Positions 50,850-60,060 of a DNA stretch of 64,000 nt are shown here, one piece after another. Both the position numbers and the translations under genes were made by a program. The notes beneath the pieces are model-generated. The model was not told the origin of the DNA and ran no database searches. It saw nothing but the letters and a program-made list of their open reading frames with translations. The first letter of the stretch is position 1, and every line of letters starts with the position of its first letter. This stretch comes from Prorocentrum cordatum (taxonomy: Eukaryota > Sar > Dinophyceae > Prorocentrales > Prorocentraceae): the NCBI GenBank assembly GCA_963575745.1, contig CAUYUJ010015504.1, forward strand, positions 1,349,079-1,413,078, written 5' to 3'.

Positions 50850-53036
50850 TCAGATGTCCTGATCGTCTTGGAGGAAGTCACGCCAGTCCGGCGGCTGCCA
50901 AGAATCGATGATGCGCCTGGAGCCACCGCCCGTGCTGCCGCCGATGTCCAGGTAGTCGCCATCGCCCCTGAACAGACGGCCGTGCCCGCACGCCAGAATC
51001 GCTTGGTTGCGGATTTGAAGCAGCGCTCCGCTCTCAAACATCTGCAACACGTCCTGCTGCCTGCGCGTGAAGTTCGGCTTTGCCTGGCCAGCCTGGGCAG
51101 ACAGATATAGGGAAAGCCGCTCCCCCTCGTTGTAGCGCGCGATGGCCTCGGCCTTCTGGTGGTGCAGCCGGCGCCGCTGTTGCCGCAGAGCTTCCTCGGG
51201 AACTGCTGCATCACGGCCCTCACTGTGATCAGCTTGCAACGCTTGCGTTAACCAATCAACGTCGAAGCGCCCTGAGAAGGCCAGCACCTCCCAGATCTGT
51301 TTAGTACCGGCCACGCGTTGCAAATGGCGATGCCACCGCTTACGCTTCTGGTCTTTCACAAACTTGGCGACGCTACCCAGACCTGCACCCTTGGCCTGGC
51401 CACCTTTTCCCGCAGGCTGAGAAGCACCGTGAGAACCTTTCTTACCGCCTGGCCCTTTGTTCGGACCCTGCGGAACCGCATGGCCCCCTTGTGGCGCAGA
51501 CTTGCCTTTCGCTTTTCCCTTTTCGATATCCCGTTCCTGAAGCGCACGCTGCTGCCGCGACTGCTCGTACTGGTCGCGAGCTACTCTGACCAATTCCTGG
51601 CGCTCAGGCTCCGTGAGAACGTAGCGCATGTCGTCGATGTTCTTGCTCCGCAGAAAGTCATGTCGAAGCTTAAGGACAGAGAGAATGGCTCGGCCAGTCT
51701 CCTCCTGAGACGCAAAGGCCGTGTCATATTCCGAGCCAGGCTGAGGAGCGCCAGCTGGATCAGTGTCCGCTGGCTCCGTGGACTTCCTCTTTTTGAAAAG
51801 CAAGAGACTGAGATGATGGAGGACTTTCGGATCGTACTCCTCGTCGTACCTGTCGTCCCAAAGCTTCCTCAGCTCCCTGTGCAAGTCGTCCGCGCGATTC
51901 TGAACGACATCCTCGACGTAGTCGGGATCACCCGGTGAAGTCGGTGAAAGCGGAGGAGCAGAACTCGGCGACCGATCCCAATGCACAGAAGACTCGCGGT
52001 CCGCCTGTACGCTGACGTCGGCGTCGGAGACGTTTTCGACGACAATTTTCCGCCTCTTGCTCTCCCCAGGCTGAATAGCACCAGGGAGAGTGAGCACAAC
52101 CGCCACCGCATCGTGTGCGTCGTTGCGCATGCCACGATCCGTAAAAGACGCGCCAACGGCAATGGAGCAGAAACGGGCGACTGCTCCGCAGACCGCGACG
52201 TGGTCGCCTTTGAGGTCGGCCGGAGTGGCATGGACCTCCCATACCTTCTCGTCGTTCTGCTCGCGCTGGTAAGCCTCCCGCGCCTCCTGGAAAGTGAGGT
52301 TGTCGTCGCCGACTACAAGCACAACGACTGCCTCGTTTAGATTCTCAAGAATCTTGGCCAGGCCGTCCAGGTGCAAGCGGAGATGGCGAACTGTCCGCTT
52401 TCGAGTCTGGATGCTCGGCGGTTTCTTGCCGCACACGATGTGCATGTTGGCGATCACCACGTGGAACTTGTCATGGCCTGGTTTGTTCACCTCAAAATGT
52501 GAAATAACAGCATCAATATCTCGGCCGCTAGGAGGCCTGTAAACTTTGCTGTCTTCGCACAGAGTCAGTTCCGCAGGCTGAGAAGCACCGCGGAACCCCC
52601 AGAGAGTCAAGTAGTTGTCGACCTCCAAGAAGCGAATGCCATCACCGAAAGGCTTACTGAGGATGTCTGTCACGTTGATCCCTGCTCGGCGAAAGCCTTC
52701 ACGGAACGCACCGACCTCGCAGCCACAGACCATATCAGCATCAGCGGTCTCCACTATCTTGGCGCACAACCTTCCGAAGTTAGCGCAGTGAGTGGCCGCC
52801 TGCTTACCAGTCATCATGCCCTGCTCGAACCCGAAATTGAACGAGGCGACCGTGAAAGACGCAGGCTGCACAGCGCCAGAACCAGGCGTCTGTCCACCTT
52901 CCTCCGCAGGCTGAGAAGCACCGCGAGGCGGCGCAGGCTGAGAAGCACCGCGAGGCGGCGACACTTCGGACGAGCCTCGCGGAGCAGAGGCTGCGGATGA
53001 ACGTTGGACATGGGGGTACGGCCAGGGGAACGCCAT
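50850..53036 (-). CDS. EEP-fold (endonuclease/exonuclease/phosphatase-like) protein with GASQPA insertions
   Basis: A 728-residue protein with its first ATG at 53036. Residues about 60-320 show an EEP pattern: FTVASFNFG (Asn67), a CEVG acidic residue (Glu107), FHVVIANMHI (His199), VVLVVGDDNL (Gly-Asp-Asp-Asn about 243-246) and a closing HDAVAVVL (His308). The first motif has FN instead of the usual WN, and the second lacks the usual Q before E, so activity is uncertain. The C-terminal half is basic, with a KGKAKGK-like region and coiled-coil-type Arg/Gln/Glu stretches (about 430-490), ending in a conserved-looking but unrecognised segment (GHGRLFRGDGDYLDIGG). GASQPA occurs four times in frame (about residues 30, 39, 150 and near 540), each encoded by hairpin element H. 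The frame has no intron or disruption, so it looks functional. The role is unknown; nuclease or phosphatase by fold only. Confidence 0.75.
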   Translation of the reverse strand: MAFPWPYPHVQRSSAASAPRGSSEVSPPRGASQPAPPRGASQPAEEGGQTPGSGAVQPASFTVASFNFGFEQGMMTGKQAATHCANFGRLCAKIVETADADMVCGCEVGAFREGFRRAGINVTDILSKPFGDGIRFLEVDNYLTLWGFRGASQPAELTLCEDSKVYRPPSGRDIDAVISHFEVNKPGHDKFHVVIANMHIVCGKKPPSIQTRKRTVRHLRLHLDGLAKILENLNEAVVVLVVGDDNLTFQEAREAYQREQNDEKVWEVHATPADLKGDHVAVCGAVARFCSIAVGASFTDRGMRNDAHDAVAVVLTLPGAIQPGESKRRKIVVENVSDADVSVQADRESSVHWDRSPSSAPPLSPTSPGDPDYVEDVVQNRADDLHRELRKLWDDRYDEEYDPKVLHHLSLLLFKKRKSTEPADTDPAGAPQPGSEYDTAFASQEETGRAILSVLKLRHDFLRSKNIDDMRYVLTEPERQELVRVARDQYEQSRQQRALQERDIEKGKAKGKSAPQGGHAVPQGPNKGPGGKKGSHGASQPAGKGGQAKGAGLGSVAKFVKDQKRKRWHRHLQRVAGTKQIWEVLAFSGRFDVDWLTQALQADHSEGRDAAVPEEALRQQRRRLHHQKAEAIARYNEGERLSLYLSAQAGQAKPNFTRRQQDVLQMFESGALLQIRNQAILACGHGRLFRGDGDYLDIGGSTGGGSRRIIDSWQPPDWRDFLQDDQDI
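51411..51432 (-). repeat. hairpin element H inside the EEP gene, copy 1
   Basis: Plus strand CGCAGGCTGAGAAGCACCGT; read on the minus strand it encodes GASQPAG. The arms are partly complementary. Confidence 0.88.
52569..52595 (-). repeat. hairpin element H inside the EEP gene, copy 2, longest arms
   Basis: Arms TTCCGC (52569-52574) and GCGGAA (52590-52595) are perfectly complementary around the 15-bp core AGGCTGAGAAGCACC. It encodes RGASQPAE within the EEP domain, in frame. Confidence 0.92.
52901..52955 (-). repeat. hairpin element H inside the EEP gene, copies 3 and 4 in tandem
   Basis: Two copies lie 29-30 bp apart (52901-52926 and 52931-52955), each with the intact core and CGC/GCG arms. 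They give PPRGASQPA twice near the N terminus. Confidence 0.92.
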
Positions 53037-53186
53037 TGCAATCAAAACTCAGTGGACTGCAGTGAATGAATGTAGTGGCCAATTGAATGCAGAGGACTGC
53101 AGTGTCACTAGCAAGTCCTGAACCAAACACAGCTGTGGCGGAAGGAATATGAAGCGTCTGGCTATTCAAAATGTTGCCCGGCAATG

Positions 53187-53312
53187 TCCTCCTCCTCCTC
53201 CTCCTCCTCCTCCTCGTCCTCCTCCTCCTCTTCCTCCTCCTCCTCCTCCTCCTCCTCCTCCTCCTCCTCCTCCTCCTGGTAGTCCTCCCCCTCCCCTCCT
53301 CCTCCTGGTAGC
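53187..53312. repeat. (CTC)n tract
   Basis: CTC/TCC repeats about 150-275 bp upstream of the start codon of the minus-strand EEP gene. Confidence 0.93.
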
Positions 53313-53735
53313 CCAGGAATGGGAGTTTTGGGAACTCGAAGAGCACGAAGTGGCCTACAGTTGGCTCCGGGCATTCAAAATGTGGCCCGGGAATGGAGTT
53401 CTGGGAACTCGAAGAGCACGAAGTGGCCTACAGTTGGCTCCGGGCATTCAAAATGTGGCCCGGGAATGGAGTTCTGGGAAATAGAAGAGCACGAAGTGGC
53501 CTACAGTTGGCTCCGGGCATCCAAAATGTGGCCCGGGAATGGCGTTCTGGGAACTCGAAGAGCACGAAGTGTGTGACTGTTGCATCCGGCCCCCCAGAAT
53601 GTGGCCCGGGAATGGCGTTCTGGGATGTCGAAGAGCACTTTGTGTGTGACTGTTGCATCCGGCCCCCCAGAATGTGGCCTGGGAATGGAGTTCTGGGAAG
53701 GCGAAGAGCACGAAGTGTGTGACTGTTGGTGAAAA
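53313..53735. repeat. 73-bp tandem array, about six units
   Basis: CCCGGGAATGGNGTTCTGGG recurs at 53386, 53459, 53532, 53605 and 53676 (spacing 73, 73, 73 and 71). Each is followed by AAGAGCACGAAGTG. The last units replace CCTACAGTTGGCTCC with a TGTGACTGTTGCATCC segment. The short AT-rich stretch 53812-53960 contains ATTAGT-type repeats and no convincing gene. Confidence 0.93.
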
Positions 53736-53968
53736 ACGAGCCCGGCTCATGCCGCCCGGAAACGCCCCAACACCTGCCCGGACCCCCCTGTGGAGTGATC
53801 TGTGAGCTCTTTTGAGTCAACTAGAAACCTATCAGTCTTCGCTGTTAGGTAAATTCGTGATCCTTATTGGCAGTGTGGTATTATCCATCAGTACGACTAA
53901 TATTATGATGGCTACTATTATTAGTATGATCACTCTTGCTTGGCTTATCATTAGTATTGTAATACTCA

Positions 53969-54118
53969 TGCTCAGACTCACTCACATTCAGATTCACTAT
54001 GTGTCCACGCCTCGGGCTCTCTGGAATTTCCGCGCCGCCCGGTGCTGAGGTAACGCCTCGGTGCGGGGCAGGGCGTTACCCTCGGATGTACTCCCCCCGA
54101 GGACGGCCGACGAAAATC
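53969..54118 (+). repeat. about 150-bp dispersed repeat, copy 2 of 2
   Basis: Partner of 48391-48540, with the same ordered words. Confidence 0.85.
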
Positions 54119-54279
54119 GATTACTGTGGGGGGATTGTAATAGGAATCGCATGGGAACAGGAGGGCGAGGAGAAGGAGGAGGAAAGGGGAGGACAAGGAA
54201 GGGAAAGCGCCCAGGGATCCCAAGGACAGCCCGCGCCCCTTCTCATGGAGCCTCTGAAAAAAACCATGTGGCATGGCTT

Positions 54280-54725
54280 ACCAGGGCTTTGCAGGGCCTA
54301 GCAGCGCCTAGCAAGTCTTGGCAGAGCTCATCTTGGCTTAGCAAGGCTTAGCAGGGCCTAGCAGGGCTGCGCAGGACGTAGCAGGGCTTAGCCTCGGACC
54401 GCGCTCGGACCAGGGCTTAGCAGGGCTTCGCAGGGCTTAGCAGGACTTCGCAGGGCTTTGCCTCGGACCAAGCTCGGACCACGCCTAGCAGGCCATAGCA
54501 GGGCGTAGCAGCGCTGAGCAGTGCTGAGCAGGGCCTGCCTAGCAGGGCCTGCCTAGCAGGGCTTAACTAGCAGGGCTTAGCAAGGCCCTGCACAGGTCGT
54601 AGCAGGGCTTAGCGGGGCTTGGCAGGGCTTCGCAAGGCCTAGCAAGGCTTGACAGGGCTTAGCAAGGCCCCTCGGCCCGCAGGGCTTAGCAGGGCTTAAC
54701 AGGGCTTAGCAGGGCTCAGCAGGCC
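54280..54725. repeat. AGCAGGGCTT decamer array
   Basis: About 440 bp of (T)TAGCAGGGC(T) units with variants (AGCAAGGCTT, CGCAGGGCTT). The flanking sequence to 54950 has no recognised gene. Confidence 0.92.
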
Positions 54726-54952
54726 CTACCAGGGATAGAGGTCCACAGGGATCTGGGCTAGATCCTTGACATTCGTTGCGACACCCTCGTTTGGCCTTAT
54801 TGGGGCGGCCACCGATGGATTTTGTTTTCTGTTTGCGGCGGGTGCTAAGTTTACCGTTCTGCGAAAACTGCCCGCCTGGAATATTGAAAAAAACGGGTGC
54901 TAAGAATAACCTAGGGGGGGTTCTTAATGCCTGGTCAGGGTTACTCCAGGGG

Positions 54953-54997
54953 TGCGTTCTGACCAGGATATCGAGGCGAATCCTGCCGTGGCGACGA
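54953..54997 (+). repeat. dispersed cassette (GCGAATCCNGCCGTGGCGAC family), copy
   Basis: GCGTTCTGACCAGGATATCG followed by AGGCGAATCCTGCCGTGGCG; matches 9248-9289. Read in frame it gives SDQDIEANPAVAT. Confidence 0.8.
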
Positions 54998-55195
54998 AGG
55001 CTGCCCAGGAAGTCCAAGAAAGGGGAAACGAGATCAGGGTAGGAGTATGGTATACTTCCCTCCTCGGAGCTAGGTTTCGGACTTCGCCTCCGAGCACTTC
55101 TACCAATGGATCTGCAGCGCAAGCCACGCCAAGCGATCTCGAGTCCTGCCGCACACCCTCCGGCGCAGATACTCAGGGGCGATCTCGGGGGCTTT

Positions 55196-55350
55196 AGGTC
55201 AGGCCTGTCCCCCTACAGGGGGAATTGGGAAGAACAATAGAAATACCGAAACAATATTCAAGCATGATCAAAAAATATTCAAAACATCGCCCCCAACTTG
55301 TTGTTTGACTATTTCTGCATATTCCCCCTGTAGAGGGACAGGCCCCGCTT
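55196..55350. mobile_element. MITE family M, copy 3 (155 bp)
   Basis: The ends AGGTCAGGCCTGTCCCCCTA and TGTAGAGGGACAGGCCCCGC are complementary. It is flanked by TTA at the left and TAA at the right (CTTTAGG, GCTTAAAGC). The interior keeps the CGCCCCCAACTTGTTGTTTG relative of the other copies. Confidence 0.87.
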
Positions 55351-55493
55351 AAAGCCAAGCTCAAACACACAAGCACACACACTCCGCCTGTTTTTGCAGC
55401 ACGGGGGGTACGCCCCGGGGAAGGGGAACACCCCAATCTACAAGAGCATCTGCTGCGCTGGACCTTTGGTCTGGATTCTCCGCTGGATGCGCA

Positions 55494-55655
55494 TACGCAA
55501 GGGCTCCCCATGTCGCGCTTCGCGCGGCGCGACGCGCGACGCGCGAACAACTTCGCGCTCTCGCGCCGCCTCCCAGGGGAGAAGAGGAGGACGAGGAATC
55601 GGAGCCGACCCGCGAAGCGTGACTAACTTCGTGCCCTCGAGGGAGCCCCTGCCTA
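55494..55655 (+). repeat. about 160-bp dispersed repeat, copy 2 of 2
   Basis: Partner of 13420-13582, same order of shared words. From 55656 to 56350 I see only a (CTC)n tract (about 55999-56050) and no gene. Confidence 0.85.
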
Positions 55656-56349
55656 TACACTCAAGCACGTGCATACTAGATACTAGAATCACGCGCGCTG
55701 CGCGCGAGCAGCATCTAATCAACACCGATAACAGCATCCGGTTCCCATGGCAAGCGTGCAATCCTGGAGGCCACTAGCACAGGATGGGGTCGTCGACGTC
55801 GACGGAGCCGTCGGCGTCGGGGTCGGCGTCGTCGCGGTCGCGGGAAAGGGAAGGATGGAGAGAAACAGAGGGGACAGAGGGATGTAGGGAAGAGAGGTAG
55901 CAGGAGAGGCAAAAAAGGAGAGAACGCGAAAGGGAACGAGGGATGAATCAGCAGACGAATGGGGATTCCTCTTCATACTTTTCTATGCTCATCCTCGTGT
56001 GTTCCTCCTCCTCCTCCTCCTCCTCCTCCTGCTCCTCCTCCTCCTCCTGGTTCCTGGCGGCTGGAAAAAAACTCGTTTGTAGCCCCCCGCCAGGGCCGGT
56101 CGGCCCCAAGGGAGGTTGATCAAACTAGGACCAAGCGGCCCCTGGAGCACCGCTCCAAGGGCCACCGGTGACACACGTATTCGGATGTGTGGCAGGAGAT
56201 CTGTTGCGACAACCATTCTACATGATAACAGCAAGAGGTGGAGACGGAGAGGGTAGTTGGTGGCGGCGGTAGTGAGTGCGGCGCTGTGCCGCAGACAGAC
56301 ACAAGGGGGGAAATGTGGAAAGCAGGGGGGCATCATGACCGCGAAATGA

Positions 56350-56800
56350 AGGAGACCGAAGGTCCCAGTGGCGCAGCCCGCATGCGCCACGCACACCCAT
56401 TTCGGCACACCTTTCACTCGTTTCGTGGCCCCATAGGGAGCTCCACCGAAGGTCCCAGTGGCGCAGCCCGCATGCGTCACGCACACCCATTTCGGCACAC
56501 CCCTCACACGTATCGTGGCCCCAAGGGAGCTCCACTGGAGGCTCCACCGCCCGCACGCGTCCGCCACACCCATGTCGGCGCACGCCCCACACGTTTCGTG
56601 GCCCCATAGGGAGCTCCACCGAAGGTTCCAGTGGCGCAGCCCGCATGCGTCCGCCACACCCATTTCGGTAGACCATTCACACGCATCGTGGCCCCATAGG
56701 GAGCTCCACCGAATGACCCAGCCAGCGCCCGCATGCGTCACTCACACCCATTTCGGCACACCCCTCACACGTTTCGCGGCCCCACAAGGAGCTCCATGGA
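56350..56800. repeat. about 88-bp tandem array, five units
   Basis: Units contain GGAGCTCCACCGAAGGTCCC, GCAGCCCGCATGCG, CACACCCATTTCGGCACACC and CGTTTCGTGGCCCCATAGGG. They start near 56358, 56446, 56533, 56619 and 56707. Frames through it look protein-like only because the unit is near a multiple of three. Confidence 0.92.
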
Positions 56801-56870
56801 ATACGGTATTTGCAACTGCGGCTCGCAGAGCTGCATGTGGTTGGGTCCTTCGCCAGGCTGAGTTTGAAGA

Positions 56871-56900
56871 TTCCCCCTGTAGAGGGACAGGCCCGACTTA
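56871..56900. mobile_element. solo right end of MITE family M
   Basis: ATTCCCCCTGTAGAGGGACA followed by GGCCCGACTTAAG; no matching left end is present upstream. Confidence 0.8.
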
Positions 56901-57067
56901 AGCGTAGATGTGCAGATCGCAAGCCCCCCAGGGCACCGCGAGGTCCCGAGGTGGTCCGCGTGGGACCCGCCTCCGCTGGGCCTCCCAGGAGCCCACGAAC
57001 GTGGCGACGGTTGCGCAGATGGCAGCCTGACGGCACGAGAGAAGAGGAGAGGGGAACACAGGAAACA

Positions 57068-57141
57068 TAGGGGGCAAACAAACCTACCTCGCTTTTGACC
57101 ACCCTCGCTTTCAAGAGATACCAAGCGATGCCATACCACGG
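57068..57141 (+). repeat. 73-bp dispersed cassette, copy 2 of 2
   Basis: Partner of 41261-41333, with few differences. From 57142 to 57825 I see no gene. Confidence 0.9.
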
Positions 57142-57825
57142 ACTGTACTGGTCAGGCCGCTCGACGAGGAGGCGCGTGGTATGACTTGGTTTTGCCTGGA
57201 AGCGAAAGCGGGGTAGGTAATTCACGCTCTGAAAACAAGAGAGGAGGAGGGGAGGAGGGGGGAGGAGAAGAAGGAGGCCGGGGCGACCACACTGCTCTGT
57301 TCAAACGCGTAGCTGTGCACCCTGTCCCCCGTCACCCCCGCACGGCCGCCCCCCCCCCCCGGGAGCCGTGCTGCGCGGCTCCCTCCGGCAGAGCGCCGCG
57401 GGCCCCTGCTGCTGCTGCTGCTGCTGCTGAGGCCAGGCCCGCCCGCGCCGCGCTTCCGAGCGCTAGCCTCGACTCCGCCGCGTGGCTGCGTTTTCGTAGC
57501 CCGGGTTCCGACAGGTGGCCCGACGGGTGGTGCTCTGTCGATCTGCCTCTGACCGCCGCGCACGCATGCTCGGGGGGGGGGGGACCCTGACCAGTCGCCA
57601 GAAGCAGCCACCAGGAGCAGCCAAGATCTGGTCTGCGGTGGCGGAGGGGTGGCGGGGGTCTGGGGGCCCGCGCCGACCGGCGAAACGAGGAATGACCCTG
57701 TGACGTACCCAACCCTTTCTGTACATGTGGCGATTCTACTCAGGACCACTCGATGCTGACTGGCACTCTGAAGGACCCGCAGTGCGCAAGAAGAGCACCC
57801 AACTGTGATTTCAGAAGAGTTGTTG

Positions 57826-58051
57826 GACGCCCGAGTTATCCGGGGTAACTCGGGTCCGGGGTAATTCGGGTTTGGGTTCCCGAAAAACGAACCCGAGTTA
57901 GCCCTGACCCGAGTTACCCCTGATGATTCGGGGCTCTGGACGCCCGAAATATCCGGGGTAACTCGGGTCCGGGAGAACTCGGGTTCGGATTCCCGAAAAA
58001 CGAACCCGAGTTAACCCTGACCCGAGTTACCCCTGATGATCCGGGGCTCTG
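57826..58051. repeat. 113-bp foldback unit duplicated in tandem
   Basis: Each unit has CCGGGGTAACTCGGGTCCGG on one side and GACCCGAGTTACCCCTGAT on the other, around GGTTYSGRTTCCCGAAAAAC. The period is 113 bp (57842 and 57955). Each unit can fold into a long hairpin. Confidence 0.92.
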
Positions 58052-58199
58052 AAGTTGGGAATAAAGAAAGCACGCAGTCGAGGCCGACTGGACATCTCAC
58101 GATTATGCCCGGCGGCGCCGGCGGGCGCTGGCACGGGTGCCGCGTCCGGCGGGGAGGGGAGGAGAGGATGGAGCCACAGACTCGGGCCCTGCACGTCTG

Positions 58200-58445
58200 C
58201 CTCTCCGTCGTGCCTTCTCCCTCTCCCTCCCTCTCCCTCTCCCTCTCTCTCTCTCTCTTTCTCTCTCCCCATCTCCCTCCCTCCCTCTCTCTCTCTCTCT
58301 TTCTATCGCCGTCCCTCTCTCTCTCTCCCTTTCTTTCACTCACTCAATTACTCAGTGCCTCACGCGTTGTATCTCTTTACTGTTCTCTCTCTCCCTCCAT
58401 CTATCGCTCTCTCTCTCTCTCTCTCTCTCCCTCTCTCTCTTAATA
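58200..58445. repeat. (CT)n microsatellite cluster
   Basis: Interrupted CT runs over about 245 bp. From 58446 to 59000 I see no gene. Confidence 0.93.
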
Positions 58446-58999
58446 GGTTGTTATATTATACTCCCTCTCTCTCCATAGTCCCCGCTTCGCTCTCTGATTC
58501 CAGGACGCCGTGAGCCTCCCCTCCCTGCCCCTTTCTGTTTACTTCACTTATACAATCACGCCCATACTCCACGTACGTGAGCAAGTGCACACATATCCAC
58601 ATATATAAATACACATACATACATAGACAAGACTGCATTGGCACTTCGCGCCATGCACATTGGTCCTTGAAGTTTGGCATGGAGGCGGAATGGCAGGAAT
58701 TTGGAACACACAATTTAACGATTTATCCTCGTTGCCCTTTCCGGCGTCGCCGTTAGAACAATGTTATTCGTTATCCTGCCTCCATGTTTATGTTTCTTCA
58801 TTCTCGCCCTATCGGGCGAATGATTCCCCATCCTCCTCAGCTCTTTCTGCGGAAACTCCTCCTTGGGAGCCTCTGGGGGCCTCACGGAAATTTTTCACGC
58901 TTGTCTAACCTCATGCCCGTGAGAATAAACACTAGGGGATAATAAAGTTCGGGGTTCAGGGAGAGATAATAAAAGTAGCCCAGCAGACCTCAGCATAAT

Positions 59000-59385
59000 C
59001 TCGAAGTAAGAGAGAGAGAGAGAGCGAGAAGAAGTAATAATAATAGTAAAAGAAAGAGAGAAATATAAAAGAAGAAGAGGACAGTATAATAATAATAAGA
59101 GAGAAGAAGGAGAGGAGAAGAAGAAGAGGACCAAGAAAGGAAAAATCCAAAGTTCCAAATCTATCAATTTTAATTACAAGCGCTTTATGAAACTTTATTT
59201 TTTTAAGTGCTCGTGTAGGGTAGCTCATGTGCCTCAATTTCCATGGATAATCAACCCCAGGGATAATCAAGTTCAGGCGAGCGTGGGGACAGATAGAAAT
59301 ATAAAAGAAGAAGAGAAGAGTATAATAATAATAAGAAGAGAAGAAGAAGAGGATAATAAGAAGAAGAAGAGGAGTTTATGCTTGT
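59000..59385. repeat. A-rich GAA/TAA/GA repeats
   Basis: ATAAAAGAAGAAGAG and AATAATAATAAGAGAAGAAG words occur twice (59060-59130 and 59290-59380), separated by about 160 bp that includes a GGATAATCAACCCCAGGGATAATCAAG-type partial duplication. Confidence 0.8.
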
Positions 59386-59574
59386 TTCGCTTGAGACATC
59401 CTCGACAAGCTCCTCGCTTGATATTGCAATCTCAACATAGCGTTTCGAGGTGATCATGAAGTTCGGCCTCAGCGCTCGCCGCCCAATTTGAATTTTGTAT
59501 AGGGCGACGATAATCAACTCTAAACACTGAAGGGGGGGGGGGTCCCTTTATTATCATCGGCATGCGGTTAACGC

Positions 59575-60060
59575 CTTCTGGAGGCCTCCAGGGCGTCTTC
59601 TGGGGGCCTCTGGGGGCTTCCTCGGGCCACCCTGCCTCCAACCGCGGTCTCCCTGAACGACCGGGTCACGATTTGGAATGCTTCGGAGGGTGTCTTGGGG
59701 CCATCTTGTGCGGTCATAGGGCTCTCTTAGGCCATCTTGGAACTCAGTTGTGCCGTCTTGGGGCTTTGACTATCTGGAAGCCCCTTCGGATAGTTGTGGG
59801 GCGAATTTCGAGCCTCTTGGGCGGTCTCGGAGGCCCAGAAGACCGAAGAACAGGGCACTCACAAAATCATGCAAACACCTCGAACATCAATATTTGTTTT
59901 GCCTTTTGGAAGCCTCTTGGGGGTCTTCTTTGGGTCGTCTTCGGACGTCTGGTGGGTGTCTGAGGCCTCTTGAGGCCCTCGGGGGGAGTTCGGCCGCCCT
60001 CCTGACCGATTTGGGTCCGTTGCCTAGGCCCAGCAAGGGCTGCCAGGAGCTCTGAAACGC
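59575..60060. repeat. degenerate repeat block, GGGCCTCTTGGGG type
   Basis: Same composition and orientation as 4690-5265. From 60061 to 62250 I find no supported gene; GCGCCCCGCCAGGT occurs twice at about 60316 and 60349. Confidence 0.55.

Noticed and set aside
53812-54048. A 78-codon hydrophobic frame that looks like a membrane protein
   Set aside because: It lies in an AT-rich ATTAGT repeat and runs into a dispersed repeat; the hydrophobicity comes from base composition.
56238-56901. Protein-like repeats of HAHPFRHT type
   Set aside because: They come from the 88-bp tandem array, which reads similarly on both strands.
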